Source: Caryophanales bacterium (GTDB lineage: Bacteria > Bacillota > Bacilli > Paenibacillales > CANHCR01). Taken from it: a stretch of DNA of 53,539 nt. Location of the stretch: positions 1 through 53,539 of the forward strand of contig CANHCR010000015.1 in NCBI GenBank assembly GCA_947459205.1. The letters run 5' to 3'. This document shows positions 1 to 8,263 of the stretch, piece by piece (position 1 is the stretch's first letter; the number at the start of each line of letters is the position of its first letter). The position numbers and the translations under genes were made by a program. The notes under the pieces were generated by a model. The model worked only from the letters and a program-made list of their open reading frames with translations, was not told the DNA's origin and searched no databases.

Positions 1-158
1 AAAGTTTCCTTCATCTAAAAAGTTCATCTAGAACTCATGATCTGCTAACGTTTTGTTGCTTTCTTTCCTCATTCGTTGATCAGTTTTCAAGGTGCGTTCC
101 GCCTCCCGCTTCCGAAGGCGACTAAAACAATATACCACATTCCGTTTCCCCTTGGCAA
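1..158 (-). promoter_or_regulatory. rRNA operon promoter and 16S leader (rrn itself lies outside the window)
   Basis: On the minus strand a TTGCCA box (153-158) and a TATATT box (129-134) are 18 bp apart. Downstream comes a leader with the phrase CCTTGAAAACTGATCAACGA, typical of Bacilli rRNA leaders and spacers. A small GC-rich hairpin sits at about 95-125. No rRNA mature sequence is in the window, so the 16S gene is inferred to lie just left of position 1. In B. subtilis gyrA is followed by rrnO, which supports the reading. The TTGAAAAC phrase could also come from an internal rrn spacer, but the promoter in front of it argues for a leader. Confidence 0.65.
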
Positions 159-194
159 GGGTTTTTTTGAAGTTTTTTTGTGTTCCAATAAATG

Positions 195-232
195 ACAAAA
201 AGAGCAACGACGTTTCGGTCGTTGCCCTAGTG
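195..232 (-). terminator. Rho-independent terminator after gyrA
   Basis: A perfect 8-bp stem (GCAACGAC at 204-211 with GTCGTTGC at 218-225) has a 6-nt loop. On the minus strand it is followed by a T-rich run. It lies 20-45 bp past the gyrA stop and separates gyrA from the rrn promoter. Confidence 0.85.
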
Positions 233-248
233 AAGATCTTATATTAAT

Positions 249-2771
249 TTATTCTTCTGGTTCGTGATTTGGTGCAGTAATTTCGTCTGTTACAGCATCA
301 TCATCTTCAAGTTCTTCTGCTTCATCTGCTGCTTCTACAATTGCCACTGTACCAACTTCATCATCTTCACGGGTGTTAATTAATTTAACGCCCATCGTAA
401 AGCGACCTTTACTAGTGATTTCCTGCATGCGGACGCGAATGATTGTGCCTGATGCTGTAATAATAAGCAGGTCTTCTTCTGGACGCACCACTTTCAACGC
501 TACGCATTCTCCACTTTTCTCGGTGATGTTTAATGTGCGTACACCACGACCACCACGATTTTGTAAGCGATATTCTGACATCGGGGTACGTTTGCCCATC
601 CCTTTTGTAGATACAATAAGGACATCGTCATCCTCACTGACAACGTCCGCGTCAATAACATAATCTTCGGAGGCTAAAGTAATTCCTTTTACGCCAGTAG
701 CTGTTCGTCCCAACGTGCGCGCATCCTGTTCGGCGAAACGAATACTCATTCCTTTACGAGTACCCATCACAATTTGTTGGCTACCATCAGTCATACGAAC
801 AGCGATTAAATCGTCATCTTCACGGAGATTGATAGCATTTAATCCGACTCGTCGAATATTTGAGTATTCATCAAGCGACGTACGCTTAATTACACCGTTC
901 CGCGTAACAAACACTAGATATTTATCATCGTTAAATTTTTCAACCGGAATAACTGCCTTAATTGTTTCGCCTTGGTCGATGTTAATCAAGTTGATGATAG
1001 GCGTGCCGCGCGATGTGCGGCTTAAGCCAGGTATCTCATAAGCCTTAAGACGATAAACCTTCCCTTTGTTTGTGAAGAACAAAAGAAAATGATGGGAGTT
1101 GGAGCCAATCAAGTGCTCCACAAAATCATCCTCTTTCGTGTCCATACCAATGACACCACGGCCACCGCGTTTCTGCAAGCGATAGGTGCTAACTGGTAAT
1201 CTTTTGACGTATCCACTTCGAGTGAGCGAGACAATCACTTCTTCGCGCGGAATGAGGTCTTCGTTTAAGATGTCATCTTCATCAGGTAAAATTTCAGTCT
1301 GACGCAGATTGCGGTTGCGGCCTTCTTCCTTTTGTTTGCCCTCGATGTAAGTCGCTTTAATCTCACGCAATTCTTCAGCAACAATGTTCAAAATTCGACC
1401 TTCATCACTGAGAATCAATTTGTATTCTGCAATTTTTACCATCAGTTCTTGATACTCTTGCTCGATTTTGTGGACTTCAAGTTTGGAAATCCGGCGAATT
1501 TGCATATCAAGTATTGCTTTGGCTTGTACTTCTGATAAACCAAAACGAGAAACTAGGTCTTGATCAGGGTTTTCCGACTCGCGAATGACTTTGATAACCT
1601 CATCCAAATTCTCAAACGCTATCCGATATCCTTCTAAGATGTGTGCGCGTGCTTCTGCTTTGCGAAGGTCAAACTCAGTACGACGACGTATGACCTGTTG
1701 TTGATGAAGCAAGTAATATTGCAAAATCTCTTTGATGTTGAGGATTCGCGGTTCGCCATCGACTAAGGCAAGCATATTAATTCCAAAATAGGACTGCATC
1801 GCCGTCTGCTTATAAAGGTTATTAAGTACTACGTTTGGATTGACATCGCGACGAAGTTCGATAACGATGCGCATTCCGTCACGATTTGACTCGTCTCGCA
1901 AATCAGTGATGCCTTCGATTTTCTTTTCACGAACGAGTTCTGCAATTTTGGCAATCAAGTTCGCTTTGTTCACTTGATAAGGGAGTTCGCTGACAATGAT
2001 TCTAGCTTTGCCATTGTGATCTTCGATTTCAACTTTCGCTCTCATTTTGATGGAGCCGCGGCCTGTCACATAGGCTTCGCGAATGCCCGATCGTCCGACA
2101 ATGTAACCTGCGGTCGGAAAATCCGGGCCCGGAATGACTTCCATCAATTCAAGCGGTGTAATATCAGGATTTTCAATCAGATTGAGTACTCCATCGATTA
2201 CTTCACCTAAATTGTGCGGCGGGATATTGGTCGCCATACCGACCGCAATACCCGCAGATCCATTAACGAGCAAATTAGGGAATCTGGCAGGTAGAACCGA
2301 AGGTTCTCTTTCTTCGCCATCGTAGTTGGGAAAAAAATCAATGGTTTCCTTTTGAATATCACGCAACAACTCTGTAGCAATCCGCGATAACTTCGCTTCT
2401 GTGTAACGCATCGCCGCTGGGGCATCTCCGTCAACCGACCCAAAGTTGCCGTGGCCATCTACCAACATGCAGCGATAAGAGAAATCTTGTGCCATACGCA
2501 CCATCGTGTCATACACAGCAGAGTCGCCGTGCGGGTGATATTTACCGATGACTTCACCCACGATACGTGCAGATTTTTTATACGGTTTATCAGGCGTCAT
2601 GCCAAGTTCGGACATTGCGAACAATATTCGACGATGAACCGGTTTAAGTCCGTCTCGCACGTCAGGCAAAGCGCGACTCACGATAACACTCATTGCATAA
2701 TCCATAAATGAATTACGCATTTCTTTCCCGATGTCAATGTCTTTAATCTGCGCCTGTAACTCTTCGCTCAT
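249..2771 (-). CDS. gyrA: DNA gyrase subunit A
   Basis: Subunit A of the type II topoisomerase that introduces negative supercoils with GyrB; it breaks and rejoins DNA. The 840-aa protein has the breakage-reunion core at about 30-500, with catalytic Tyr123 in AAMRYTE. Residues S84 and D88 in [11 protein letters not shown] match a quinolone-sensitive type. The C-terminal beta-pinwheel (about 510-810) has a GyrA-box-like QKRGGRG and a second RGGRG motif, and the tail is acidic. AGGAGG stands 7 bp before ATG. The gene has its own promoter and terminator, so it is monocistronic. Oddly, it is not next to gyrB, which sits about 18 kb away on the other side of oriC; it lies behind rpsR and before an rrn leader. 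It still points away from the origin. Confidence 0.98.
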   Translation of the reverse strand: MSEELQAQIKDIDIGKEMRNSFMDYAMSVIVSRALPDVRDGLKPVHRRILFAMSELGMTPDKPYKKSARIVGEVIGKYHPHGDSAVYDTMVRMAQDFSYRCMLVDGHGNFGSVDGDAPAAMRYTEAKLSRIATELLRDIQKETIDFFPNYDGEEREPSVLPARFPNLLVNGSAGIAVGMATNIPPHNLGEVIDGVLNLIENPDITPLELMEVIPGPDFPTAGYIVGRSGIREAYVTGRGSIKMRAKVEIEDHNGKARIIVSELPYQVNKANLIAKIAELVREKKIEGITDLRDESNRDGMRIVIELRRDVNPNVVLNNLYKQTAMQSYFGINMLALVDGEPRILNIKEILQYYLLHQQQVIRRRTEFDLRKAEARAHILEGYRIAFENLDEVIKVIRESENPDQDLVSRFGLSEVQAKAILDMQIRRISKLEVHKIEQEYQELMVKIAEYKLILSDEGRILNIVAEELREIKATYIEGKQKEEGRNRNLRQTEILPDEDDILNEDLIPREEVIVSLTRSGYVKRLPVSTYRLQKRGGRGVIGMDTKEDDFVEHLIGSNSHHFLLFFTNKGKVYRLKAYEIPGLSRTSRGTPIINLINIDQGETIKAVIPVEKFNDDKYLVFVTRNGVIKRTSLDEYSNIRRVGLNAINLREDDDLIAVRMTDGSQQIVMGTRKGMSIRFAEQDARTLGRTATGVKGITLASEDYVIDADVVSEDDDVLIVSTKGMGKRTPMSEYRLQNRGGRGVRTLNITEKSGECVALKVVRPEEDLLIITASGTIIRVRMQEITSKGRFTMGVKLINTREDDEVGTVAIVEAADEAEELEDDDAVTDEITAPNHEPEE

Positions 2772-2820
2772 TATTTACCTCCTGAAAATCAAACAAAATG
2801 AACACTTTTGTACTCATATA

Positions 2821-2850
2821 ATTATACCTTTTTAATTCTATACTGTCCAA
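2821..2850 (-). promoter_or_regulatory. sigma-A-type promoter of gyrA
   Basis: On the minus strand TTGGAC/TGGACA (2844-2850) is followed after 17-18 bp by a perfect TATAAT (2821-2826), about 50 bp upstream of the gyrA start. Together with the terminator behind rpsR this makes gyrA an independent unit. Confidence 0.8.
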
Positions 2851-2863
2851 ATAAATTACAAAT

Positions 2864-2900
2864 AAAAACTCCCCCAGCCGAATCGGTCATGGGAGAGTTA
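2864..2900 (-). terminator. Terminator of the rpsF-ssb-rpsR operon
   Basis: A 9-bp stem on the minus strand (AACTCTCCC with GGGGGAGTT, one G-T pair) is followed by TTTTTATTT. It lies 23 bp after the rpsR stop. Confidence 0.85.
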
Positions 2901-2922
2901 ATGGTCAACCTTGTATTAATTT

Positions 2923-3192
2923 TTACTCTGTAGTGTAAGGCAACAATGCAATTTGACGAGAACGTTTGATTGCTGTTGTCAACATGCGTTGATACTTTGC
3001 AGATGTACCTGTTACACGACGCGGCAAAATTTTACCACGTTCGCTAACAAATCGTTTCAAAAGTTCTGTATCTTTGTAATCGATATGCGTGATTTTGTTG
3101 GCTGTAAAAAAACATACTTTGCGGCGCTTGCCACCACGATTTTTACGACCGCCTTTGCGCTCTTCGCGCTCAGCACCAGGTTTGTTGAACAT
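2923..3192 (-). CDS. rpsR: 30S ribosomal protein S18
   Basis: Small-subunit protein that binds 16S rRNA in the platform as a pair with S6. The sequence from [24 protein letters not shown] onward (given here in part) through the basic [12 protein letters not shown] segment is diagnostic. The N-terminus is a basic, glycine- and arginine-rich extension. I chose the ATG at 3190-3192 (MFNKPG, 89 aa) because AAAGGA lies 9 bp upstream; the earlier in-frame TTG at 3208 and ATG at 3199 lack a usable site. Third gene of rpsF-ssb-rpsR, 21 bp after ssb, closed by a strong terminator. Confidence 0.96.
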   Translation of the reverse strand: MFNKPGAEREERKGGRKNRGGKRRKVCFFTANKITHIDYKDTELLKRFVSERGKILPRRVTGTSAKYQRMLTTAIKRSRQIALLPYTTE

Positions 3193-3213
3193 TGTTTTCA
3201 TTCCTTTCAATCA

Positions 3214-3705
3214 TCAATTGTCAAATGGTAAATCATCATCTGAAAAATGGTCGCTAAGATTTACCGTGTTGCTGTTTTTCAACAGCGACGAACCCGAGTT
3301 TTGTTGTGGAGGAGTCGGATTTGAAGGTGGTCGAGACGAATAGTTTGATGGTTCCGGTGGTAGTGACGCATCGCCACCACGTTCTTTTGCTGATTCAAGG
3401 AACTTCACGTTCTCCGCTACAACCTCAGTTACATAAACTTTTTTACCTTCGTTATTTTCGTAATTCCGCGTTTGGATACGGCCTTCAACTGCAACGAGAC
3501 GTCCTTTTTTCATATAATTAGCAACGTTCTCCGCTTGTTTCGACCAAGTTACGATGTTTATAAAATCCGTTTCTTTTTGTCCCTGCTGGTTTTGATAACC
3601 GCGATCAACCGCCAATGTAAATGTTGCAACAGCTTGACCGGACTGTGTGTATCTCAACTCTGGATCTTTCGTTAACCTTCCAATCAATACAACACTGTTC
3701 AGCAT
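3214..3705 (-). CDS. ssb: Single-stranded DNA-binding protein
   Basis: Essential SSB that coats single-stranded DNA at forks and recruits partner proteins. The 163-aa protein has an OB fold at about 1-108 ([20 protein letters not shown] start). A Pro/Ser/Gln-rich linker and the acidic protein-docking tip DDDLPFDN at the C-terminus follow. AGG-rich ribosome site (GGGGAGG) 8 bp before ATG. It sits between rpsF and rpsR as in other Bacilli. Length and tip are those of the essential SsbA type rather than the shorter competence SsbB. Confidence 0.97.
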   Translation of the reverse strand: MLNSVVLIGRLTKDPELRYTQSGQAVATFTLAVDRGYQNQQGQKETDFINIVTWSKQAENVANYMKKGRLVAVEGRIQTRNYENNEGKKVYVTEVVAENVKFLESAKERGGDASLPPEPSNYSSRPPSNPTPPQQNSGSSLLKNSNTVNLSDHFSDDDLPFDN

Positions 3706-3747
3706 AATGGAACCTCCCCAAACTCGTTCAATTCGAACGTTAATACC

Positions 3748-4032
3748 TTAAGCAACATCTTGTACGATCAAGTAACGAATGACTTCATCAGAAATCTTCA
3801 TCAAACGTTCTAATTCGTTAACAACTTCTGCGGGTGCATTGAAATTAACGAGAACGTAAATTCCTTCACGGAATTTCTTGATTTCATACGCCAGACGACG
3901 CTTGCCCATCAAATCATGATTGACAATTTCTCCGCCGTTACTAATGATACCTTGAAACTTCGCAACCGTTGCATCAAGAATTTCTTGCTCAACGTCAGGT
4001 CTCAAAATATACATTACTTCGTATTTGCGCAT
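3748..4032 (-). CDS. rpsF: 30S ribosomal protein S6
   Basis: Primary partner of S18 in the 30S platform. The 94-aa ferredoxin-like protein begins MRKYEVMYILRPDVEQE and has the typical GKRRLAYEIKKFREGIYVL strand pair. AAGGAGGTG lies 7 bp before ATG. First gene of rpsF-ssb-rpsR, with its own promoter at 4107-4135 and a 65-70 nt leader. In Bacilli this leader can bind the S6:S18 complex and feed back on expression; alternative stems are present here but I could not match the known binding motif. Confidence 0.97.
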   Translation of the reverse strand: MRKYEVMYILRPDVEQEILDATVAKFQGIISNGGEIVNHDLMGKRRLAYEIKKFREGIYVLVNFNAPAEVVNELERLMKISDEVIRYLIVQDVA

Positions 4033-4106
4033 GTACGTTCACCTCCTTATGGACTCAGGCCCTCGTGAAAGAGAGCAAGGAGCGAGTCAAAAACTCGCGC
4101 TAATGT

Positions 4107-4135
4107 ATTGTAATGGAATTATCTCTAAAAAGCAA
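4107..4135 (-). promoter_or_regulatory. Promoter and structured leader of rpsF-ssb-rpsR
   Basis: TTGCTT (4130-4135) and TACAAT (4107-4112) on the minus strand are 17 bp apart. The leader that follows holds a hairpin GCGAGT/ACTCGC (4082-4098). Its GACTC strand could instead pair with GAGTC near 4060-4065, so two exclusive folds are possible. Confidence 0.7.
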
Positions 4136-4168
4136 GAAAAAATGACATCCGATTAAGGATGTCATTTT
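4136..4168 (-). terminator. Terminator upstream of rpsF, behind tRNA-Ser
   Basis: Inverted repeat AAAATGACATCC / GGATGTCATTTT with a 6-nt loop, followed on the minus strand by TTTTTTC. It ends transcripts that come through tRNA-Ser from the left-arm operon, so rpsF starts afresh. Confidence 0.85.
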
Positions 4169-4181
4169 GATGTAATAAAAA

Positions 4182-4278
4182 CCTATACGGAAAGGGTGGG
4201 ATACTCTCGCTTCGCTCGAGACTGCGAAGTTTCTCGATGAAGTATCGCTCCGACGAACCCTTGGGTTCTCATCCCACT
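4182..4278 (-). repeat. Partial tRNA-Ser 3' copy inside a long inverted repeat
   Basis: The sequence CTATACGGAAAGGGTGGGAT at the 3' end of the tRNA-Ser gene (4295-4314) is repeated at about 4181-4200. Here it is not followed by the rest of a tRNA. Instead AGTGGGAT and ATCCCACT arms (about 4191-4199 and 4270-4278) enclose some 70 bp with internal short stems. It could be a decayed second tRNA, a structured RNA, or a repeat element that ends at tRNA sequence. No coding sense is apparent. Confidence 0.5.
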
Positions 4279-4299
4279 TTTGATACTAGAAATTCTATA

Positions 4300-4387
4300 C
4301 GGAAAGGGTGGGATTCGAACCCACGCACGCCTTGCGACGCCTAGCTGATTTCGAGTCAGCCCCCTTGGGCCTCTTGGGTACCTTTCC
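4300..4387 (-). tRNA. tRNA-Ser (anticodon CGA)
   Basis: The minus strand folds as a class II tRNA. The acceptor stem is GGAAAGG/CCTTTCC, and the anticodon stem GCTGA/TCAGC has loop CTCGAAA, giving anticodon CGA (reads UCG). The long variable arm TAGGCGTCGCAAGGCGTGC is typical of serine tRNAs. The T arm is GTGGG-TTCGAAT-CCCAC and the discriminator base is G. CCA is not encoded. It lies 46 bp after the DUF951 gene with no terminator between, so it may be co-transcribed with the left-arm operon. Confidence 0.96.
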
Positions 4388-4433
4388 AAGTGAACAACAG
4401 CCTAAATATCATATCACATGATTACAAAGATAA

Positions 4434-4640
4434 TCAAGTGATTTCCGGCGGATTATCAAGGATAATTTTTTTCATTTTTTTTTCGAATTCGTGACGGGCC
4501 ATTAATATGCTATGACCACAACCTCGGCACTTGATTCGTATATCCATGCCGACACGAATAATTTCCATTTCATTTGTGCTACAAGCATGTGGTTTTTTCA
4601 TTTGCACAATGTCGCCGAGTTTAAATTCTTTACGAATCAT
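4434..4640 (-). CDS. DUF951 family small protein (YyzM-like)
   Basis: 68-aa protein of the DUF951 family, conserved next to mscS/ychF/rpsF in Bacilli and of unknown function. It shows the family pattern KLGDIVQMKKPHAC at about 7-20 followed by CRGCGHSILMAR, a small Cys-containing beta structure that could bind metal or nucleic acid. Its start overlaps the mscS stop by 4 bp, so the two are translationally coupled. Function beyond the family assignment is unknown. Confidence 0.9.
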   Translation of the reverse strand: MIRKEFKLGDIVQMKKPHACSTNEMEIIRVGMDIRIKCRGCGHSILMARHEFEKKMKKIILDNPPEIT

Positions 4641-5464
4641 TTTTTCACACTCGCAGATATATTGATTTGGTTCGTATCAAGCGCTTTTTTTATTGTCTCA
4701 TTCAATTGTCGTAACAGTTGGAACTGTGTGTTTGCTTTTGTCTCCATCGATATTCTGACAATCATTTCACCAGCAGCGATGGTTTGAATACCTAACACTT
4801 CGGGAATGTTTGGTAAATCCGGATGTTGTGCAGAAAAAGTCTGAACCGCTTCTTTTATGACGTTAAGCGCCGACTCCATATCACACTGATTATCAAGTGG
4901 GATGTCGACGGTCGAGATTGAATTATGAACAGAGAAGTTCGTGACTTGCATAATCGAGCCGTTCGGTATAATGTAGCGCTCGCCGCTTGCACTCCGAATT
5001 TTTGTGACGCGCAAGCCAATTTCTTCAACAGTTCCTTTAAATGTTCCAATTTGAATGACGTCACCTACGCCAAACTGGTCCTCGAAAATCACGAAAAAAC
5101 CGGTGATAATATCACGCACCAAGCTTTGGGCACCAAAACCTATGGCAAGCCCCACAACGCCTGCGCCAGCAAGTAAAGGGCCGATTTGAATGCCCAACTG
5201 ATTCAGTATCATCAACGCCATGATAAAATAGATGACATAGGAAACGATGTTGTTGACTAGTTTCACAACTGTTTTGGAGCGGCGTTCATCAATATGCAAA
5301 ATATTACGATCATAATTTCTATCAATCATTGGTGTAATTGTTTTTTGGATAATTCTCAATAAAATTTGCGATACGACAACAATCAAAACAATTTTAATCG
5401 TCACCGTTACATACTTTTGCCACATCGCCTCATTGGTAAACCATTCCATGATTGCATCCATCAT
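4637..5464 (-). CDS. Small-conductance mechanosensitive channel, MscS family
   Basis: Membrane channel that opens under tension and releases solutes on osmotic downshift. Three membrane segments lie at about 18-40, 65-90 and 95-120. The third is the pore helix rich in Gly/Ala (GAGVVGLAIGFGAQSLVRD). It is followed by the beta domain (VGDVIQIGTFKGTVEEIGLR, IPNGSI) and a C-terminal alpha/beta domain. I chose the ATG at 5462-5464 (275 aa) because AGGGTG lies 6 bp upstream; an in-frame GTG at 5471 is part of that ribosome site. Equivalent to B. subtilis YkuT-type short MscS proteins, and near the par operon in many Paenibacillales. Confidence 0.94.
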   Translation of the reverse strand: MMDAIMEWFTNEAMWQKYVTVTIKIVLIVVVSQILLRIIQKTITPMIDRNYDRNILHIDERRSKTVVKLVNNIVSYVIYFIMALMILNQLGIQIGPLLAGAGVVGLAIGFGAQSLVRDIITGFFVIFEDQFGVGDVIQIGTFKGTVEEIGLRVTKIRSASGERYIIPNGSIMQVTNFSVHNSISTVDIPLDNQCDMESALNVIKEAVQTFSAQHPDLPNIPEVLGIQTIAAGEMIVRISMETKANTQFQLLRQLNETIKKALDTNQINISASVKK

Positions 5465-5487
5465 AATTAACACCCTATCGATTTATT

Positions 5488-5745
5488 TTAACTTGGCAAT
5501 TTGTGTTCACGATATACATCCAACGGTTCTATGTAAAATAAACCGCGTATTTCTACTCTTTCTGAGATGATTGTTGATTCTACTAGCCCTAATTGTGAAC
5601 CATCAAATTCGATAGACAATGCACAACCAGCGGTTATTTGTTTTGGCGTTGGCCGAATGTCGATTTCAATATCAAAATATTCGAGTAACATTTCTGCCCT
5701 CAACGCTTGTTGAGTCGAATCAAACGCAATTAACATTTTACTCAT
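5488..5745 (-). CDS. DUF3343 domain protein (putative sulfur/selenium carrier-like)
   Basis: 85-aa protein opening MSKMLIAFDSTQQALRAE, the DUF3343 pattern (an early beta strand, then a helix that reads a substrate-type residue). A Cys is found at about 41 (TAGCALSIEF). DUF3343 proteins are annotated as putative Se/S carriers and often sit near cysteine desulfurases. Here one lies two genes downstream of a cysteine desulfurase in the same operon, which supports a role in sulfur or selenium transfer. That role is inference. It starts directly at the end of the DUF4446 gene. Confidence 0.8.
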   Translation of the reverse strand: MSKMLIAFDSTQQALRAEMLLEYFDIEIDIRPTPKQITAGCALSIEFDGSQLGLVESTIISERVEIRGLFYIEPLDVYREHKLPS

Positions 5746-6240
5746 TTAAATTCCTCGACTCGTTTCGATTGTTTTTTGAATCGCAAGCAACTCTTCTGGA
5801 GAAAGTTTATGCTTGGATTGCCCATTCTCAATCGGTTTCGCATACGTGTATGATTGCTCGCGGTTATAAAGACCTGTGATGACTACACCATTTAGATATT
5901 CATCGAGCAATACAACAGAGTAACTCAAACCTGTTAATTCGTCTGAAAATGCACTGTATCGATGAATGTATACGTTAGATTTCATGTGCTTTATTTTTTC
6001 TAGCATTTGTTCGATTGTAATGTTTTGTTCGCTAACACGAGTTCGTAACTGTTCTACTTCTTGATTTAGATGCAGAAGCGCGCTTTCAAAGTTTGGCGTT
6101 TCAATACCGGACACTAATTTCAAATACTTTTTACGCAGTCGTTTGTTTTGGACAGCAAACCAAAGCACCAGCAGATAACTTAAGCCAATTAATAGTAATA
6201 ATAAATATGGAAAATAACTCGATTTCACCAGTATATCCAT
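5746..6240 (-). CDS. DUF4446 family membrane protein
   Basis: 164-aa protein with one N-terminal membrane helix (about 10-30), a coiled-coil stretch (about 55-88, LNQEVEQLRTRVSEQNITIEQ) and a small beta-rich C-terminal domain (YSAFSDELTGLSYSVVLLDE). This is the DUF4446 pattern, found beside parB in Paenibacillales and related Bacilli. Function is unknown; the place in the operon suggests a membrane-linked role near chromosome segregation or cell-cycle genes, but nothing in the sequence proves it. Confidence 0.85.
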   Translation of the reverse strand: MDILVKSSYFPYLLLLLIGLSYLLVLWFAVQNKRLRKKYLKLVSGIETPNFESALLHLNQEVEQLRTRVSEQNITIEQMLEKIKHMKSNVYIHRYSAFSDELTGLSYSVVLLDEYLNGVVITGLYNREQSYTYAKPIENGQSKHKLSPEELLAIQKTIETSRGI

Positions 6241-6252
6241 GATGACTCCTCG

Positions 6253-7404
6253 TCAAGTATAATGTTTCGCAATATCTTTCAATGCGTCAGCTAAAGCATC
6301 GACTTCTTCATCTGTGGTAAAATAACCGATGCTTGCCCGTACCGCACCGCCTTCCATCGTCCCTGCAACTTGATGTGCTAGCGGCGTGCAATGGTATCCT
6401 GCCCGAACGGCGATGTTAAAGGTTTGGTCCAAAATAAACGCCAGTTCTGATGAGTCTATATTTTTCAGCAGAAATGATACAAGTCCGGTTCTTGGTATGC
6501 CGATTTCAGGTCCTAGTATTCGTAATCCTTCGATTGTTGATAGTTGTTCCATCAACCGAATCATCTGCTTATTTTTTTTAGCTTGAATGCGCTCCACCGT
6601 TTCGTTCAGAACAAATTTGACACCCTCGCCCAAACCTGCAATGCCTACAGTGTTTTGGGTACCTGCTTCATATCGATCGGGACGCACGTTTGGCTGATAT
6701 TTATCTTCTGACTTGCTTCCTGTTCCACCTGTTATTAATGGTTCGAGTTCAAGGTTTGGATGAATGTATAGACCGCCTGTACCTTGTGGTCCTAATAAGC
6801 CTTTGTGTCCAGGAAACGCAAGCATGTCAGCATTGATTTGGTTTACATCAATTGGTATCATACCAGCGGTTTGCGCAGCATCAATAAGTACAAAAGCACC
6901 TTTCAATTTGGCGATTTTCGCCATTTCTGCCACCGGCATGATAGAGCCTAACAAATTCGAGCTATGATTAATAATTACTAGTTTCGTATTGTTTCGAAAC
7001 GTTTGTTCGTATTGTTTAAGTTGTATCGTACCATCTTGTTGAGCAGGTAAATATGAGACCTCGATTTTTCGTTGCAGAATAAGGTGCTCTAATGGTCGAT
7101 GTACCGAGTTGTGTTCTATAGAAGTACAAATGACATGGTCTGATTCGCGTAAAATACCTGAAATTGCCATATTTAGTGCCATAGTCGTGTTTTGCGTAAA
7201 TGCAATATCGTTTGGATTCTTTATTGAAAACAGTTTCGCCAATTTTTTTCTCGTATCGAACATGACTCTGCTCGCTTGTACGGCCATTTTATGACCGCCT
7301 CGTCCAGGATTTGCTGTACATTCGACCATCATTGATTTCATGATTTCTGCTACTGACGGAGGTTTTGGCCATGATGATGCAGCGTTATCAAAATAACGTA
7401 TCAT
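6253..7404 (-). CDS. Cysteine desulfurase (class V aminotransferase family)
   Basis: PLP enzyme predicted to take sulfur from L-cysteine and hold it as a persulfide. 383 aa; the fold-type I pattern is complete: YFDNAASSWPKP start, cofactor-binding DAAQTAG (about 175), Schiff-base lysine in AFPGHKG (about 201), and catalytic cysteine in RAGYHCTPLAH (about 341). It resembles the TIGR01977-type desulfurases rather than IscS. I chose the ATG at 7402-7404 because GAGGGG lies 5-6 bp upstream. It sits between parB and DUF4446/DUF3343, and the DUF3343 neighbour may accept the sulfur. Confidence 0.92.
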   Translation of the reverse strand: MIRYFDNAASSWPKPPSVAEIMKSMMVECTANPGRGGHKMAVQASRVMFDTRKKLAKLFSIKNPNDIAFTQNTTMALNMAISGILRESDHVICTSIEHNSVHRPLEHLILQRKIEVSYLPAQQDGTIQLKQYEQTFRNNTKLVIINHSSNLLGSIMPVAEMAKIAKLKGAFVLIDAAQTAGMIPIDVNQINADMLAFPGHKGLLGPQGTGGLYIHPNLELEPLITGGTGSKSEDKYQPNVRPDRYEAGTQNTVGIAGLGEGVKFVLNETVERIQAKKNKQMIRLMEQLSTIEGLRILGPEIGIPRTGLVSFLLKNIDSSELAFILDQTFNIAVRAGYHCTPLAHQVAGTMEGGAVRASIGYFTTDEEVDALADALKDIAKHYT

Positions 7405-7417
7405 TTTTCCCCTCATT

Positions 7418-8263
7418 CTATTGCCCGAACAAGTCGAGCAAACGATTCAAATCATCTTTTGAGTAATACGTAATTTCAATGGTACCTGTTGATTTTTTAC
7501 TTTTTATTTCAACTTTTGTTTTTAGCAATTCAGTCAGTTTTTCTTCGACAGCAACAACATAAATATCCTTTTTTTCCTGCTTCTTTTTCGTTTTTTCCTT
7601 AGGTTTCGTTGTTTCTAGTTTTTGTACTTCTTCTTCTAGTTGTCGCACGCTCCATTGGTTATGGATCGTCTGGTCGGCAAGTCCCATTTTGACCTTTTCA
7701 TCTTTGATACTGACGATTGATTTGGCATGCCCCATTGTCAATGTTCCACGTGAAACATATTCTTTGATTTTTTCTGGCAGCTGTAACAGTCTTAAGAAAT
7801 TAGCGATGTAAGAACGACTTTTACCGACTTTAACGCTCAATTCTTCCTGTGTGATTGTCAATTCATTCATAATATTTTGATAAGCGACCGCAATTTCAAT
7901 CGGGTTTAAATCTTCACGTTGAACATTCTCGATCAAAGCGATTTCCATAACTTGCTCGTCAGAATATGTACGTACAACAGCAGGTATCGTTTCAAGTCCG
8001 CACAATTGAGATGCCCGGAATCTACGCTCTCCCGCAATAATTTCATAGTCTTTCAAGACAGTACGAACGATAATGGGTTGGATAATGCCATGTTCTCTTA
8101 TCGATGCTGCAAGTTCTTGCAATGCATTCTGGTCAAAGTTTTTGCGAGGTTGATACGGATTTGGGCGTAGTTTGTTCAACGGAATTTGAATCACTTTATC
8201 ATCTTCACTAATATCTAAACTAGGAATCAACGCATCTAATCCGCGGCCTAATCGTCTACTCAT
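7418..8263 (-). CDS. parB: Chromosome-partitioning protein ParB / Spo0J
   Basis: CTP-dependent clamp that loads at parS sites and organises the origin for segregation with ParA. 281 aa. The N-terminal tail MSRRLGRGLDALIPSL carries the LGRGL motif that stimulates the ParA ATPase. The CTPase motifs GERR (in IIAGERRFRASQL) and ENVQREDLNPIE are at about 80-125, followed by a helix-turn-helix and a C-terminal dimer domain after a lysine-rich linker (KPKEKTKKKQEKKD). Its start overlaps the parA stop. A parS site lies inside this gene, as in B. subtilis spo0J. Confidence 0.97.
   Translation of the reverse strand: MSRRLGRGLDALIPSLDISEDDKVIQIPLNKLRPNPYQPRKNFDQNALQELAASIREHGIIQPIIVRTVLKDYEIIAGERRFRASQLCGLETIPAVVRTYSDEQVMEIALIENVQREDLNPIEIAVAYQNIMNELTITQEELSVKVGKSRSYIANFLRLLQLPEKIKEYVSRGTLTMGHAKSIVSIKDEKVKMGLADQTIHNQWSVRQLEEEVQKLETTKPKEKTKKKQEKKDIYVVAVEEKLTELLKTKVEIKSKKSTGTIEITYYSKDDLNRLLDLFGQ
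7742..7757. promoter_or_regulatory. parS centromere site (inside parB)
   Basis: Perfect 16-bp palindrome TGTTCCACGTGAAACA, identical to the B. subtilis parS consensus. It lies within the parB coding sequence, as in B. subtilis. It should nucleate ParB spreading and SMC loading. Confidence 0.95.

Noticed and set aside
249-2771. parC (topoisomerase IV) considered instead of gyrA
   Set aside because: The GyrA-box-like QKRGGRG, full beta-pinwheel, acidic tail and the following rrn leader support gyrA; no parE is adjacent.
4183-4389. 68-codon reading frame on the minus strand across tRNA-Ser
   Set aside because: It covers the entire tRNA and the structured repeat and has no ribosome site or protein-like composition.
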